IMG/VR virus record: IMGVR_UViG_3300044225_000906
Coordinates: 1 to 25,428 of that record
DNA: 25,428 nucleotides
DNA from: a virus
Reading direction: 5' to 3' (one strand)
Made by a program: the position numbers and the translations under genes. Of this stretch, positions 7,142 to 14,882 are shown piece after piece. The notes below the pieces were generated by a model. The model had not been told where the DNA came from. It saw only the letters and a program-made list of their open reading frames with translations, and searched no databases. Each line of letters opens with the position of its first letter. The first letter of the stretch is position 1.

Positions 7142-8985
7142 TATTTCTTTTTGTTTTTAGGTTTCCAATTTGGGTGGTGCCCATTGTTTGCCATATCTTT
7201 TGGTGCTTTTTTTGCATCTCTCCAACCTCTTGGTCTGCCTTCATATGTTTTTGGTATGCTATCAACTTCTACATAATCCTTCATTTTGTCGGATTTTTCT
7301 ATGTATTTACCATTTGTTTTCTTTTTTAATCTATAAAGTTGTTGCTCCCAATAGTGTCCACAATTTACCCCACCTTTAAAACGGAATAAATCATAAGGTT
7401 TGCCTTTGTGTCCAAAACTTTTATTTACCCCTGCTTTACTTGCAGCGTCAATATCTTCTATTCTGTAAACTAAATTTCTTGCCATCATAGTTCTACAAAA
7501 TTTTCTTGTACTTGTACTGCTATATTTTTGTGCGTATTTATATCTAACTTTGTAAAAACTTTTATCCAATACAGAAAAATCTCCTTTACCTTTTTTGGTA
7601 ACTGCATTTGCTAATTGTTGAAATAAATTTTCTTTTGCTTGTATATGTTCATTAGCCCAAGTTTCAATGTCAGAATTTTTTTCTGAATATTCTCTTGCGT
7701 CAGCTAATACCCATTCATCAGATATTTCCTCGCCTTTTAAATTTTCAAGTATATAATCTTCAGTTTCTGCTGATAATTCTTGCACTTGTTCCTCTTGCTT
7801 TACCCCTGTTTCTTCTTCGATACTTTCTTCGTCTTGTACGTCTTCGTCAATTTCAGTAAATTCAAGTGGTTGTAAAGTCACAAAATAAAGATTTAAGGCA
7901 ATATCATTAACAGCAAGTATTTTATCAAATGCATCTATTAAAAGTTCTTGAAATGGCCTTATAACCGTGTTATCCATTAATAGCGAAGCTGTTTTAATTT
8001 CCTCTGCATTATTACCTAACCCTGTATTGTCTTTAATACCTAAAAGCATAGGAGATACAATACGGTGTGCAACCATAATTTTTTTACTTGATTCATCAGA
8101 TAAAAACTGATATTGATTATGTGCGTCTGATAATTGTACAGGCGTAATATCTGCTTGTGCTTCTTTATTGTCGTTAAATGCCAATATAAATTTACCTGCG
8201 TTACTACTGCCACTAAACTTTTGTGCTATTCTGTGTTCTATTAATTGTCTTTCCTCTTGATTAGGAATTCCATTGTTAAAATTAATAAGCATTGATGGAC
8301 TTAATCCATTCATTATGTTATTAAGATGATAATTGGATATTTCCTCTTCCAACTCTGCATATTGTAATCCACCTTGATAATCAACAGGACTATAATAATA
8401 AAATCCTGCTCTATATGGTTGAATATATAAAATTTCTAATGCTTCGTTACTTTGACCAAACGCTGGTATACGCTTTGGCTCATCTGATGGTTTTATTTTA
8501 CTCCAATCTTTAAAATAATAATATGCTTCTACATCTCCATCATCATTGGCTTTTTCTGCCCTTAAAGTTTCTACAGGAAAGTGTTCTACTTGTGCAACTT
8601 CTGTTTTTGTTTTATTATAAATTACTTGTACTGCACATTGACCCATTAGTTTTAAATCGTAACATAATTTTCTGACACAATCTTTTTTAAATAGTGTCAT
8701 CATCTGTGCATATTCATTTGGTTTATCACTTGCATCTGTAGCATTTAATCCTTTACCAAATATCTGTTGCGATATTCCGTTTATGGAAGCATTATTTGTT
8801 GGACTTCCATTATATCTATCTATTAAATATTGAAAATAATTATTATCCTTTCCATATTGTACCCAATCTCTCCTTGCAACTTCTTTAACTTCTGGAGATG
8901 TATATGTACTTAAATTCACAAAACTAACTTCGCTTTGTTTATTTTTAATAAATTGTCCTAATTGATTTCTTTTTCGTGTTTTCAT
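7141..8985 (-). CDS. Portal protein with C-terminal minor-head-like extension
   Basis: A 614-aa protein. Residues 1 to ~380 have the features of a phage portal: an N-terminal arm, FQYLIDRYNGSPTNNASING, a central helical stem, and LSDESSKKIMVAHRIVSPMLLGI near 295-317. The portal ring is the motor's docking site and the DNA channel of the head. After an acidic linker (~378-412) there is a second region of ~200 residues with a conserved Cys/His set (FCRTMMAR at 496-503, GGVNCGHYWEQQLYR at 538-552, GHHPNW at 602-607) and many aromatic and basic residues. I recall this tail on Bacteroidetes phage portals; it may be a MuF/gp7-like minor head domain, which is inference. The start overlaps the upstream stop as ATGA. 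Confidence 0.8.
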   Translation of the reverse strand: MKTRKRNQLGQFIKNKQSEVSFVNLSTYTSPEVKEVARRDWVQYGKDNNYFQYLIDRYNGSPTNNASINGISQQIFGKGLNATDASDKPNEYAQMMTLFKKDCVRKLCYDLKLMGQCAVQVIYNKTKTEVAQVEHFPVETLRAEKANDDGDVEAYYYFKDWSKIKPSDEPKRIPAFGQSNEALEILYIQPYRAGFYYYSPVDYQGGLQYAELEEEISNYHLNNIMNGLSPSMLINFNNGIPNQEERQLIEHRIAQKFSGSSNAGKFILAFNDNKEAQADITPVQLSDAHNQYQFLSDESSKKIMVAHRIVSPMLLGIKDNTGLGNNAEEIKTASLLMDNTVIRPFQELLIDAFDKILAVNDIALNLYFVTLQPLEFTEIDEDVQDEESIEEETGVKQEEQVQELSAETEDYILENLKGEEISDEWVLADAREYSEKNSDIETWANEHIQAKENLFQQLANAVTKKGKGDFSVLDKSFYKVRYKYAQKYSSTSTRKFCRTMMARNLVYRIEDIDAASKAGVNKSFGHKGKPYDLFRFKGGVNCGHYWEQQLYRLKKKTNGKYIEKSDKMKDYVEVDSIPKTYEGRPRGWRDAKKAPKDMANNGHHPNWKPKNKKK

Positions 8986-9434
8986 ACTACAATATACTCA
9001 TTATTATAAGAATTATTTGATGTGTATTGTCCATTGTTAATGTTATAATGTTCGTTGTCGTTTAATTGGTCTATGTCTTGGTCTGTTACAAATATTCTAT
9101 CTTTAAAAATAATTTGTTTTTGGTCGCTATCGGTTTGCCATAATTCATCATACATTTGCCATAAACTTAAATTTGTATTCCAATAATTAAAATCGGCAAA
9201 TAATTCTAAAGCATAAAATCTTGCTTCTTTATAAATACTATTACCAGAACTATCTACATAATTAATTGTAAATGTTTTTCTACCTTCTGTGTCCTCTGAA
9301 ACAGAACCACCATCAACATAATAATTAAATGTTTTATTTAATGATTCGTCAATAACATTAACACGCATTGAAGCAAGAAATTCACGAGGAATAACTGTAA
9401 ACGTTTGCTGTGCTGTTGTAGTAGATATTATCAT
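8982..9434 (-). CDS. 150-aa structural protein of unknown function, upstream of portal
   Basis: A 150-aa protein with beta-like sequence in the first two thirds (QQTFTVIPREFLASMRVNVI, then a conserved-looking FYALELFADFNYWN) and an Asn/Tyr-rich C-terminus (NINNGQYTSNNSYNNEYIVV). I recall similar proteins next to portal genes in Bacteroidetes phages without an assigned role. Its TGA overlaps the portal ATG. It is the first gene after the terminator at 9473-9499, so its transcript either comes from read-through or a local promoter. The 11-base sequence TCGTTATATAG lies just before its start and also before the tail-chaperone gene at 19739. Head-tail joining is possible but unproven. Confidence 0.65.
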   Translation of the reverse strand: MIISTTTAQQTFTVIPREFLASMRVNVIDESLNKTFNYYVDGGSVSEDTEGRKTFTINYVDSSGNSIYKEARFYALELFADFNYWNTNLSLWQMYDELWQTDSDQKQIIFKDRIFVTDQDIDQLNDNEHYNINNGQYTSNNSYNNEYIVV

Positions 9435-9437
9435 TGT

Positions 9438-9448
9438 CTATATAACGA
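9438..9448 (-). promoter_or_regulatory. TCGTTATATAG element just upstream of 150-aa gene start
   Basis: An 11-base sequence identical to one at 19742-19752. Each copy lies 2-3 bases before a start codon and downstream of a terminator. It may be a translation-initiation or promoter element; the function is inferred. Confidence 0.3.
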
Positions 9449-9472
9449 ACAAAATAGATTAATTTGTAAAAT

Positions 9473-9499
9473 AAAAAAAGCCCTCTGAAATAGAAGGCT
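9473..9499 (-). terminator. Rho-independent terminator after tail-tube-like gene
   Basis: On the minus strand AGCCTTCT pairs with AGAGGGCT (8 bp with one G-T) around a 5-base loop, followed by seven T residues. Stem arms are 9492-9499 and 9479-9486. It lies between the end of the 173-aa gene and the start of the 150-aa gene. Confidence 0.8.
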
Positions 9500-9528
9500 C
9501 TTTTAAATAAAAACTAATTGTTAGAATA

Positions 9529-10050
9529 TTAGTTAGGTGCGATTTGTGTAGCACTTGCTGATATTACTCCAGCATCTACAAAAAACGGTGCTTTTTCCTC
9601 TTGGCCTTCAAAAACCAAAGTAAAGCCAGATAAATCTCCAGCTGCAGCACCAGTAACTATTGTGCCACCTGTACACTCTACCCCATTTTCAACACCACAT
9701 AATAATTGGTTACCATAATAATCTTCTACCACTAAGTGTGGATTACTAACAGCAAGTAATTGAATTTCTTCTTTAGTTGCATTTTCTAAATATGTTAGTG
9801 TTAGATTTAATGTTTGTGCGTAAAATGTTGAACCATTTTCTCTTGAACTATTAATAGCGACTTCCAAAGATGAATTACCTTTTACATCGAATTTAAACCA
9901 AGCAGGTGAACCTGAAAAAGCAGAAATAGTTTTATCTGCATCATAGGTTACCGTACCCAGCGTGCCAAAATCGGCAAAATAGACAGCTTTTATACCACCA
10001 AACCCCGTTTTACACGGTAATTTTCTTCCTGTTGTTAAATTACAAGCCAT
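9529..10050 (-). CDS. Probable major tail (tube) protein
   Basis: A 173-aa protein, beta-rich and low in charge, beginning with GRKLPCKTGFGGIKAVYFADFG and carrying INSSRENGSTFYAQTLNLTLTYL around residues 66-88 and VTGAAAGDLSGFTLVFEG near 132-149. This combination matches a family I recall in Bacteroidetes phages that behaves as an abundant structural protein, most plausibly the tail tube. It follows the capsid gene and is isolated by a terminator on each side, which suits a high-copy structural protein. An alternative is a capsid decoration protein, and the sequence alone does not exclude it. Confidence 0.55.
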   Translation of the reverse strand: MACNLTTGRKLPCKTGFGGIKAVYFADFGTLGTVTYDADKTISAFSGSPAWFKFDVKGNSSLEVAINSSRENGSTFYAQTLNLTLTYLENATKEEIQLLAVSNPHLVVEDYYGNQLLCGVENGVECTGGTIVTGAAAGDLSGFTLVFEGQEEKAPFFVDAGVISASATQIAPN

Positions 10051-10066
10051 AATTATTTATTTTTTT

Positions 10067-10098
10067 AAAAAAAAAGGTAGGTAGTCAAACCACCTACC
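10067..10098 (-). terminator. Rho-independent terminator after major capsid gene
   Basis: On the minus strand GGTAGGTGGT pairs with ACTACCTACC (10 bp including one G-T) across a TTG loop, followed by nine T residues. Arms are 10089-10098 and 10076-10085. It is the strongest hairpin in the window and directly follows the capsid stop. Confidence 0.9.
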
Positions 10099-10126
10099 CT
10101 TTTATGTTACACATTATTTTATGTTA

Positions 10127-11074
10127 TTATGCTAAAGTTAAAAGCACTAAATCGCTTCCGATTCCATACTGTACACCAGCTGTGAATCTCATAACAACTC
10201 TCACGTTTTGACTTCCGTCTATGTCTGCCATATCAATTAACTTTACTTCGTTAAAATCTGATACTAAACCAGTTCCAAAATAAAGATTTGATTTTTGACC
10301 AGCAACTGCGTGGTCAGCAGGCATTCCTGGGCAATTAATCACTTGAATTCCTTCAAATGAAAGTGCGTTACCCATACTGTACCATTGTGAACCTTTATCC
10401 TCAAAACCTGCAGCACCTAAACCACTTGCACCAAAACCACCAAGACTTCTAATATATGCTTGGTATGCAGTTGGGTTTACATAGATTGCTACATCTTCTT
10501 TACCATAAACACCACTTGGAAGACCATCAACGATATTTCCTAAAAGTGTTGCGATATTAGATGATGAAAAAGATGTTTGTGAGCCATTAGAAGCGTCAAC
10601 AACATCTGAATCTGCAGCCATTAAAACTGTTAATCCATCAAATTCTCCTGCGTTAGCATTAACACCACCCCAAATATTTTGTTCGTTCTTTTCTGCTACT
10701 AATCCTGCTACGTGCGAGATTAAGAAATCAGAAAATTTAGGTGGCATATTATGAAATGCAGAGTAACCCATCTCAATTGCTTCCCAATCAGAGATGAAAT
10801 CTTTTTTACATAATTCTAAATTTACTTGGAATTCTTCTGGTTGTAGAATTCTTTCTGTTAATGTTACCGAAGCTGTATCTGCAAAATCACAAGAAGCATT
10901 TTTGATAACATTTGCGTCTGTTGCAACTTTTTTGATTACATCTTTGTACTTAACATTTGGTTTAATTGTAATGTTACCATTATCTAATGTAGGAGAACTT
11001 AGGAGGGCAGCAGATATATACTTACCCGAAAACTCACCTGCATATGTACTTGTTATACTTACTGTAGTCGCCAT
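10127..11074 (-). CDS. Major capsid protein (HK97-like fold)
   Basis: A 315-aa protein of normal length for a small HK97-type coat subunit. It has Gly/Ala/Ser-rich sequence, an early LSSPTLDNGNITIKPNVKYK segment, the long helix-like stretch EEFQVNLELCKKDFISDWEA, VAIYVNPTAYQAYIRSLGG near residues 195-213 (P-domain-like), and a C-terminal beta segment (NVRVVMRFTAGVQYGIGSDL). These match the capsid family of Bacteroidetes phages as I recall it. The upstream neighbours are scaffold-like and protease genes, the standard assembly set. A strong terminator follows. The leader before the ATG is a run of TAAA/AAAT repeats, typical of Bacteroidetes initiation sites without Shine-Dalgarno. Confidence 0.8.
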   Translation of the reverse strand: MATTVSITSTYAGEFSGKYISAALLSSPTLDNGNITIKPNVKYKDVIKKVATDANVIKNASCDFADTASVTLTERILQPEEFQVNLELCKKDFISDWEAIEMGYSAFHNMPPKFSDFLISHVAGLVAEKNEQNIWGGVNANAGEFDGLTVLMAADSDVVDASNGSQTSFSSSNIATLLGNIVDGLPSGVYGKEDVAIYVNPTAYQAYIRSLGGFGASGLGAAGFEDKGSQWYSMGNALSFEGIQVINCPGMPADHAVAGQKSNLYFGTGLVSDFNEVKLIDMADIDGSQNVRVVMRFTAGVQYGIGSDLVLLTLA

Positions 11075-11089
11075 AATTTATTTATTTAT

Positions 11090-11722
11090 TTAATTGTTTA
11101 CTATTCTATCTAAAACTCTATCCCTTACAGACATTCTTCTTTTTTGTGCGTATAAGTGTTGAGCTTTCTTTTTACCACCCTCTGGGCTATGTTTAATTGG
11201 TTGAGTTGCAGGTTCGGATAATTCCACTTCCTGTTTTTGTTCAACCTCTTTATTCTCTTTTGAAAATTCTTCCTTAACTGTTCTTGATTTAAGAGGTTTT
11301 TGTTCCTCTACCTCAGCTTCAGCTTCGACTTCTTCCTCTTCTTTAGGCATCATTTCTTGTAAAGCCATTTCGATTTTAGAAATTCTTTCGTCCATCTCTT
11401 TAACTTTTTCTTCCATATTATACCCTTTTTCTTTTTCTTCGTGTTCGTCTAAATCTTCTGCAACTTCTTCTGGTTTTTCCTCGCTGTTTTTTACATCAGC
11501 AATTATACCCTCTTGCTCAACAAGTAATACTTGTCCATTTTCAAGAGAATATTCTCCAACAGGCATTGCAACTTTTTCATCTTCTGTTTTAATAAAGACT
11601 TCCTTGCCTTTTTCAAATGATTCTGCTTCTAAAACAGTACCATTTTCTAACTTTAGTTCCTCAAGTTTTATGTCGAGGTCTAAAAGCGTACGAATTTTGT
11701 TTATCATATCACTACTTTTCAT
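11090..11722 (-). CDS. Acidic coiled-coil scaffold-like protein
   Basis: A 210-aa, very Glu/Lys-rich protein. Residues 1-80 include a small beta domain with LKLENGTVLEAESFEKGKEV and MPVGEYSLENGQVLLVEQEG. Residues 80-180 are acidic and helical (MDERISKIEMALQEM). The end is basic (KKAQHLYAQKRRMSVRDRVLDRIVNN), like capsid-binding tails of scaffold proteins. It lies between protease and capsid genes, where a scaffold that is later degraded or expelled belongs. The capsid lacks an obvious delta domain, which supports a separate scaffold. The role is inferred from composition and position. Confidence 0.65.
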   Translation of the reverse strand: MKSSDMINKIRTLLDLDIKLEELKLENGTVLEAESFEKGKEVFIKTEDEKVAMPVGEYSLENGQVLLVEQEGIIADVKNSEEKPEEVAEDLDEHEEKEKGYNMEEKVKEMDERISKIEMALQEMMPKEEEEVEAEAEVEEQKPLKSRTVKEEFSKENKEVEQKQEVELSEPATQPIKHSPEGGKKKAQHLYAQKRRMSVRDRVLDRIVNN

Positions 11723-11762
11723 AATTAACTAATTAACGGTTTATAAATTTAATTTTGCATTT

Positions 11763-11918
11763 TTAACTTGCAATTCTATTGATTGTGCCTATTCCTTGTG
11801 CCCATAAAGAACCATCACAACACTCGATTGAGTATAAATCTGTTTCCTTACAAAGACAAGCCCTTCTACTTGCTTTTGGACTTGTTCTACTTGGATAATA
11901 TTCTCGGTTTTTTTTCAT
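11763..11918 (-). CDS. 51-aa Cys-rich conserved phage microprotein
   Basis: Starts at ATG 11918, one base after the protease stop; a longer version starting at 11957 would overlap the protease by 38 bases and is less likely. The product has YYPSRTSPKASRRACLCKE followed by SIECCDGSLWAQGIG. The order CLC then CC within 20 residues, with the basic SRTSPKASRR lead, is a pattern I recall from small Bacteroidetes phage proteins encoded near capsid genes. Four cysteines suggest a zinc-bound or disulfide knuckle. No function is established that I know of. It could bind capsid, scaffold or DNA during assembly, but this is speculation. Confidence 0.65.
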   Translation of the reverse strand: MKKNREYYPSRTSPKASRRACLCKETDLYSIECCDGSLWAQGIGTINRIAS

Positions 11919-11919
11919 A

Positions 11920-12774
11920 TTAGTCAATCGGTACACAATTTGGTACCTTTTTACCATTTTTCATTTTAAATCCAATCATTTCATATCCAGCCCAACAAGG
12001 TGCTTTTAATTCGTGTGATTCACAAGGCATATACCAAACTTGATTTTCAAATTCGTGTTCGTGTGAACCACTACAACCAATATCTTCTGCGATTTGCTCT
12101 GCTTTTTCTTTTGAAGCATAAGCAAGTCTATCATCAATTACAGCAAAATTTTCATCTATAACCATACTGGCTAAATCGACACCACTAACAATATTTTCTA
12201 TTTGTTTTAATAATGCTTTGGATAATCCTTCTACTGAATATTTTCTTTTTTGTTTTTTCATTTCCATTTTGTCTGCAAAATAACCCTCAATACTAAAGCC
12301 TTTGACTTTTCCACTTTTTACATATTCATTCCAAACTTCGTCATTATTTACTTTTACTGAACCCATCCAAGTACCAACAGGCACATCAAAACCATATTTT
12401 GCTGATTTATCGTGCTTTTTATCTTCTACAATCCAACTTTCCACCAATGTTAATCCATTTATTTCGTGTTGGTGTTCTAGTGTTGAATTACTTTGGTTAT
12501 TATTTTGTAAATAAAGCTGACTTGCTTTTTCAACTGTTTCTCTGCTAAAATAAATATAGTAATCCTCATCCTCTTGTGTTCTAAAGATTGGTTTATTTGG
12601 TATTAATAGTGGACCCATTAATATCTTTTTTTCTTTATTTATTTCTGCTAATTTTAATTCCTCTGATTTTAAAGCAATAAAATCTTTTTCAATTGCTGGA
12701 CTTTCCACAATAGATATTGCGTCAACACCCATCACATTTTTTGCTTCATCAAGTATTAATTCTACAATTCTCAT
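11920..12774 (-). CDS. XkdF-like prohead serine protease with C-terminal Cys domain
   Basis: A 284-aa protein. Residues ~1-170 match the phage XkdF / Peptidase S78_2 type: FRTQEDEDYYIYFSRETVEKAS, then HQHEINGL with candidate catalytic His101/His103, VESWIVEDKK at 111-120, the PVGTWMGSVKV loop at 132-142 and VKGFSIEGYF with candidate Ser161. This enzyme class processes scaffold and capsid during head maturation. After residue ~175 there is an additional region ending in CSGSHEHEFENQVWYMPCESH and PNCVPID, with four spaced cysteines and several histidines. I recall this tail on other phage proteases; it may bind metal. The gene precedes scaffold and capsid, in the usual order. Confidence 0.8.
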   Translation of the reverse strand: MRIVELILDEAKNVMGVDAISIVESPAIEKDFIALKSEELKLAEINKEKKILMGPLLIPNKPIFRTQEDEDYYIYFSRETVEKASQLYLQNNNQSNSTLEHQHEINGLTLVESWIVEDKKHDKSAKYGFDVPVGTWMGSVKVNNDEVWNEYVKSGKVKGFSIEGYFADKMEMKKQKRKYSVEGLSKALLKQIENIVSGVDLASMVIDENFAVIDDRLAYASKEKAEQIAEDIGCSGSHEHEFENQVWYMPCESHELKAPCWAGYEMIGFKMKNGKKVPNCVPID

Positions 12775-12808
12775 ATTTCTGTAACGATTTAATTAAACAA
12801 TTTTGTAT

Positions 12809-14644
12809 TTATATTGACGCACCATCAATAATATTTCTTTCCAAACCTTGTGCTGTTGTAACATCATTGCTAACAACAAATGCTTGTACAGGTTGTTGCG
12901 ACTGTCCACCTATTGCATCAGCTAACTGATTTATTCCACTTGCACCTACTGTATTTATATCTGGTAATACAGGTGGTGGTGGAGCAGATGGCGTTGATGG
13001 TGCACTTGCACCTCGACCGCTTCCCCCTTTTGCAAAACTTGGTGCTGGTGGTGGTTTTTTACTTGTTATAGTTTTCACATTGGCGATACCTGAAGCTATT
13101 ACTGCTGCAGCACCTATGAATCCAAATAAACCACCTTGTGCTAAAGCTTTATTTGCACCAACATAAGTATCTATAATTGCTTGTGTTACTGCTATTGCTT
13201 TTCCAAATTTAGAATTTTCTCCAACGATACTTGCAATATTTCCAAGCGCACCCTGTACTTGTGCTACCTTAGCCTCTGATAAACCTTTTTCAATTTTCTT
13301 TTGCTCGTTGGCATTCGCTTGTTGATAATCTAATAATTCATTATTTGCGTCAATATATGCCTGTGTACCCTCTTTAAATGTATTTCTTTTTTCTGTTAAT
13401 CTTTTTTCCTCTTCTTCTCTTTCTGTTTGTAAATTATCCAAAGTCATTTGTAATCTCTTGACTTCGTTTTGTTCCATCTCTACATTAAAATCTCTTTGTG
13501 CTTGTTGTCTTAATGCAGTTGCTTCATCTCTTGACAATTGTAAAGCGTCTGATTCTTTTTCTAATGCAACTAAATTTGATTTTTGTTCTGATAATTGTCC
13601 TTCAATTTGTGCTGCAATAGCCTTTTTTTCGTTTTGTGCTTCTAATACGGCTATATAATCCTCATCTGCACCTGTTAATTCGTATTGTGCCTGTGCATTT
13701 GCTAATACAGCATCGGCATTTTCCATCATAACTTCTTTTTGTTCAGTTAAGATTTCCAATAATTTATTATTAGCTTCCTGTCTTTCAGCTATACTTAATC
13801 TATCATCATCTCGTAATTGTCTTTGTTGTTCTGCTTGTCTATCGTATTCCTCAATTAACCCTTGATTTGCTACACGAGCAATATCTGCTGACTTTTTAAG
13901 TTGTACGTTTGTCTGTGCTGTTTCAAAAGCAGTTTTAACACTTACCTCTCCTAACTCTTTTACAACTGTTTTACCAATATCTGATACTTCTGATACTGCT
14001 TCACCAATATTTGTTACAATATCAACTCCTGATTTTACTGCACTTACACCAATTTCAATAGTTTCTTCTTTTATTGTTTCTAGTTCAGCTTGTAATTCTT
14101 TGATTCTGCCTGGGTCATTACCACCAAAAAATGATTTTTCCCAAGCTAATTGTGCACCTACTATTGTAGCTTTTATTCCATTAAATGCTAATTTAAATGG
14201 TGTTACAGCTATATTTAGTACACCTTTCATAACCTTACCAAGTGCGTCAAAATTATCACTGCTTGATGCTACACTTTTACCAATATCTATTAATGCACCA
14301 AATACTTGATTAAATACAATTTGTGCTGTTTCAAAACCTACTCGTAAACCATCTAATACTTCTTGGTTTCTACCTATTGCTTCTTGTACAAATTCAAACC
14401 CTTTTTGTAAAACTGTTAAAACAACTGCAGCCCCAGCAATATTTTTTAATGTTAATCCTACTTTTTTAACACCTTTTGCTGAATTTTCTGCTGTTTTTTC
14501 TACATCTTTTAATGATTCCTCTGTTTTTTTATTAGCAGATTGTACTTCTTTTTGTAGTTCTTCGTATTTTTTAGTTAAATCGTCTAAACCTTTTAAAGCT
14601 TCTTTATATTTTAATTCAAAATTTACCTCTACACTTTGTGCCAT
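12809..14644 (-). CDS. Tail tape measure protein
   Basis: A 611-aa protein made of long coiled coils (about 15-60 and 230-480, Glu/Gln/Lys/Ala-rich), a hydrophobic stretch near 70-80 (IAGAAVVLTVLQ), a hydrophobic Gly/Ala segment near 510-530 (FGFIGAAAVIASGIANV), then a Pro/Ser/Gly-rich linker and the closing AFVVSNDVTTAQGLERNIID, which I recall at the end of Bacteroidetes phage tape measures. Such proteins set tail length and help DNA entry. By the usual 1.5 angstrom per residue rule this predicts a tail of about 90 nm. The start overlaps a 42-aa ORF as TAATG. Confidence 0.85.
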   Translation of the reverse strand: MAQSVEVNFELKYKEALKGLDDLTKKYEELQKEVQSANKKTEESLKDVEKTAENSAKGVKKVGLTLKNIAGAAVVLTVLQKGFEFVQEAIGRNQEVLDGLRVGFETAQIVFNQVFGALIDIGKSVASSSDNFDALGKVMKGVLNIAVTPFKLAFNGIKATIVGAQLAWEKSFFGGNDPGRIKELQAELETIKEETIEIGVSAVKSGVDIVTNIGEAVSEVSDIGKTVVKELGEVSVKTAFETAQTNVQLKKSADIARVANQGLIEEYDRQAEQQRQLRDDDRLSIAERQEANNKLLEILTEQKEVMMENADAVLANAQAQYELTGADEDYIAVLEAQNEKKAIAAQIEGQLSEQKSNLVALEKESDALQLSRDEATALRQQAQRDFNVEMEQNEVKRLQMTLDNLQTEREEEEKRLTEKRNTFKEGTQAYIDANNELLDYQQANANEQKKIEKGLSEAKVAQVQGALGNIASIVGENSKFGKAIAVTQAIIDTYVGANKALAQGGLFGFIGAAAVIASGIANVKTITSKKPPPAPSFAKGGSGRGASAPSTPSAPPPPVLPDINTVGASGINQLADAIGGQSQQPVQAFVVSNDVTTAQGLERNIIDGASI

Positions 14645-14772
14645 TATTTATTTTTTAGTTGTTTAAACATCTCTTTAACACTCTCTGGCATTTTATATTT
14701 ACCCTGTGCAATCTTTATTGCTTCTGTTTCGCCTTTGACAAATTGTAATAAATCTAAAATGTGTTTTATCAT
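14644..14772 (-). CDS. 42-aa micro-ORF preceding tape measure
   Basis: This small ORF starts at ATG 14772 and ends in TAA overlapping the tape measure ATG (TAATG). The product, MIKHILDLLQFVKGETEAIK then IAQGKYKMPESVKEMFKQLK, is amphipathic and helical with a basic end. The composition and exact coupling suggest a real gene. The position before the tape measure is where small tail assembly proteins are often encoded, but no homologous family comes to mind. Confidence 0.55.
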   Translation of the reverse strand: MIKHILDLLQFVKGETEAIKIAQGKYKMPESVKEMFKQLKNK

Positions 14773-14795
14773 ACTATATTTAATCAGTCTATATG

Positions 14796-14882
14796 TTACT
14801 TACAGCATTTACTATCACACCAACCTAGACATACTTTATTGAATGTAATTTTACAAATTGCTATACAAATTTTTTCTTTCAT
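14796..14882 (-). CDS. 28-aa six-cysteine micro-ORF
   Basis: The ATG (14882-14880) overlaps the TGA of the 703-aa tail gene as ATGA, and the ORF ends at TAA (14798-14796). The product has Cys at positions 6, 10, 18, 22, 26 and 27 in 28 residues, plus a Trp at 21 (VCLGWCDSKCC). Six cysteines in such a short peptide encoded by ~30% G+C DNA is far above expectation. It could chelate a metal or iron-sulfur cluster, form a disulfide knot, or be a lipidated or membrane-associated peptide. I recognise no characterised family. Confidence 0.5.
   Translation of the reverse strand: MKEKICIAICKITFNKVCLGWCDSKCCK

Noticed and set aside
11919-11957. Longer 64-aa version of the Cys-rich microprotein.
   Set aside because: It would overlap the protease by 38 bases, whereas the ATG at 11918 sits one base after the protease stop and keeps the whole Cys motif.
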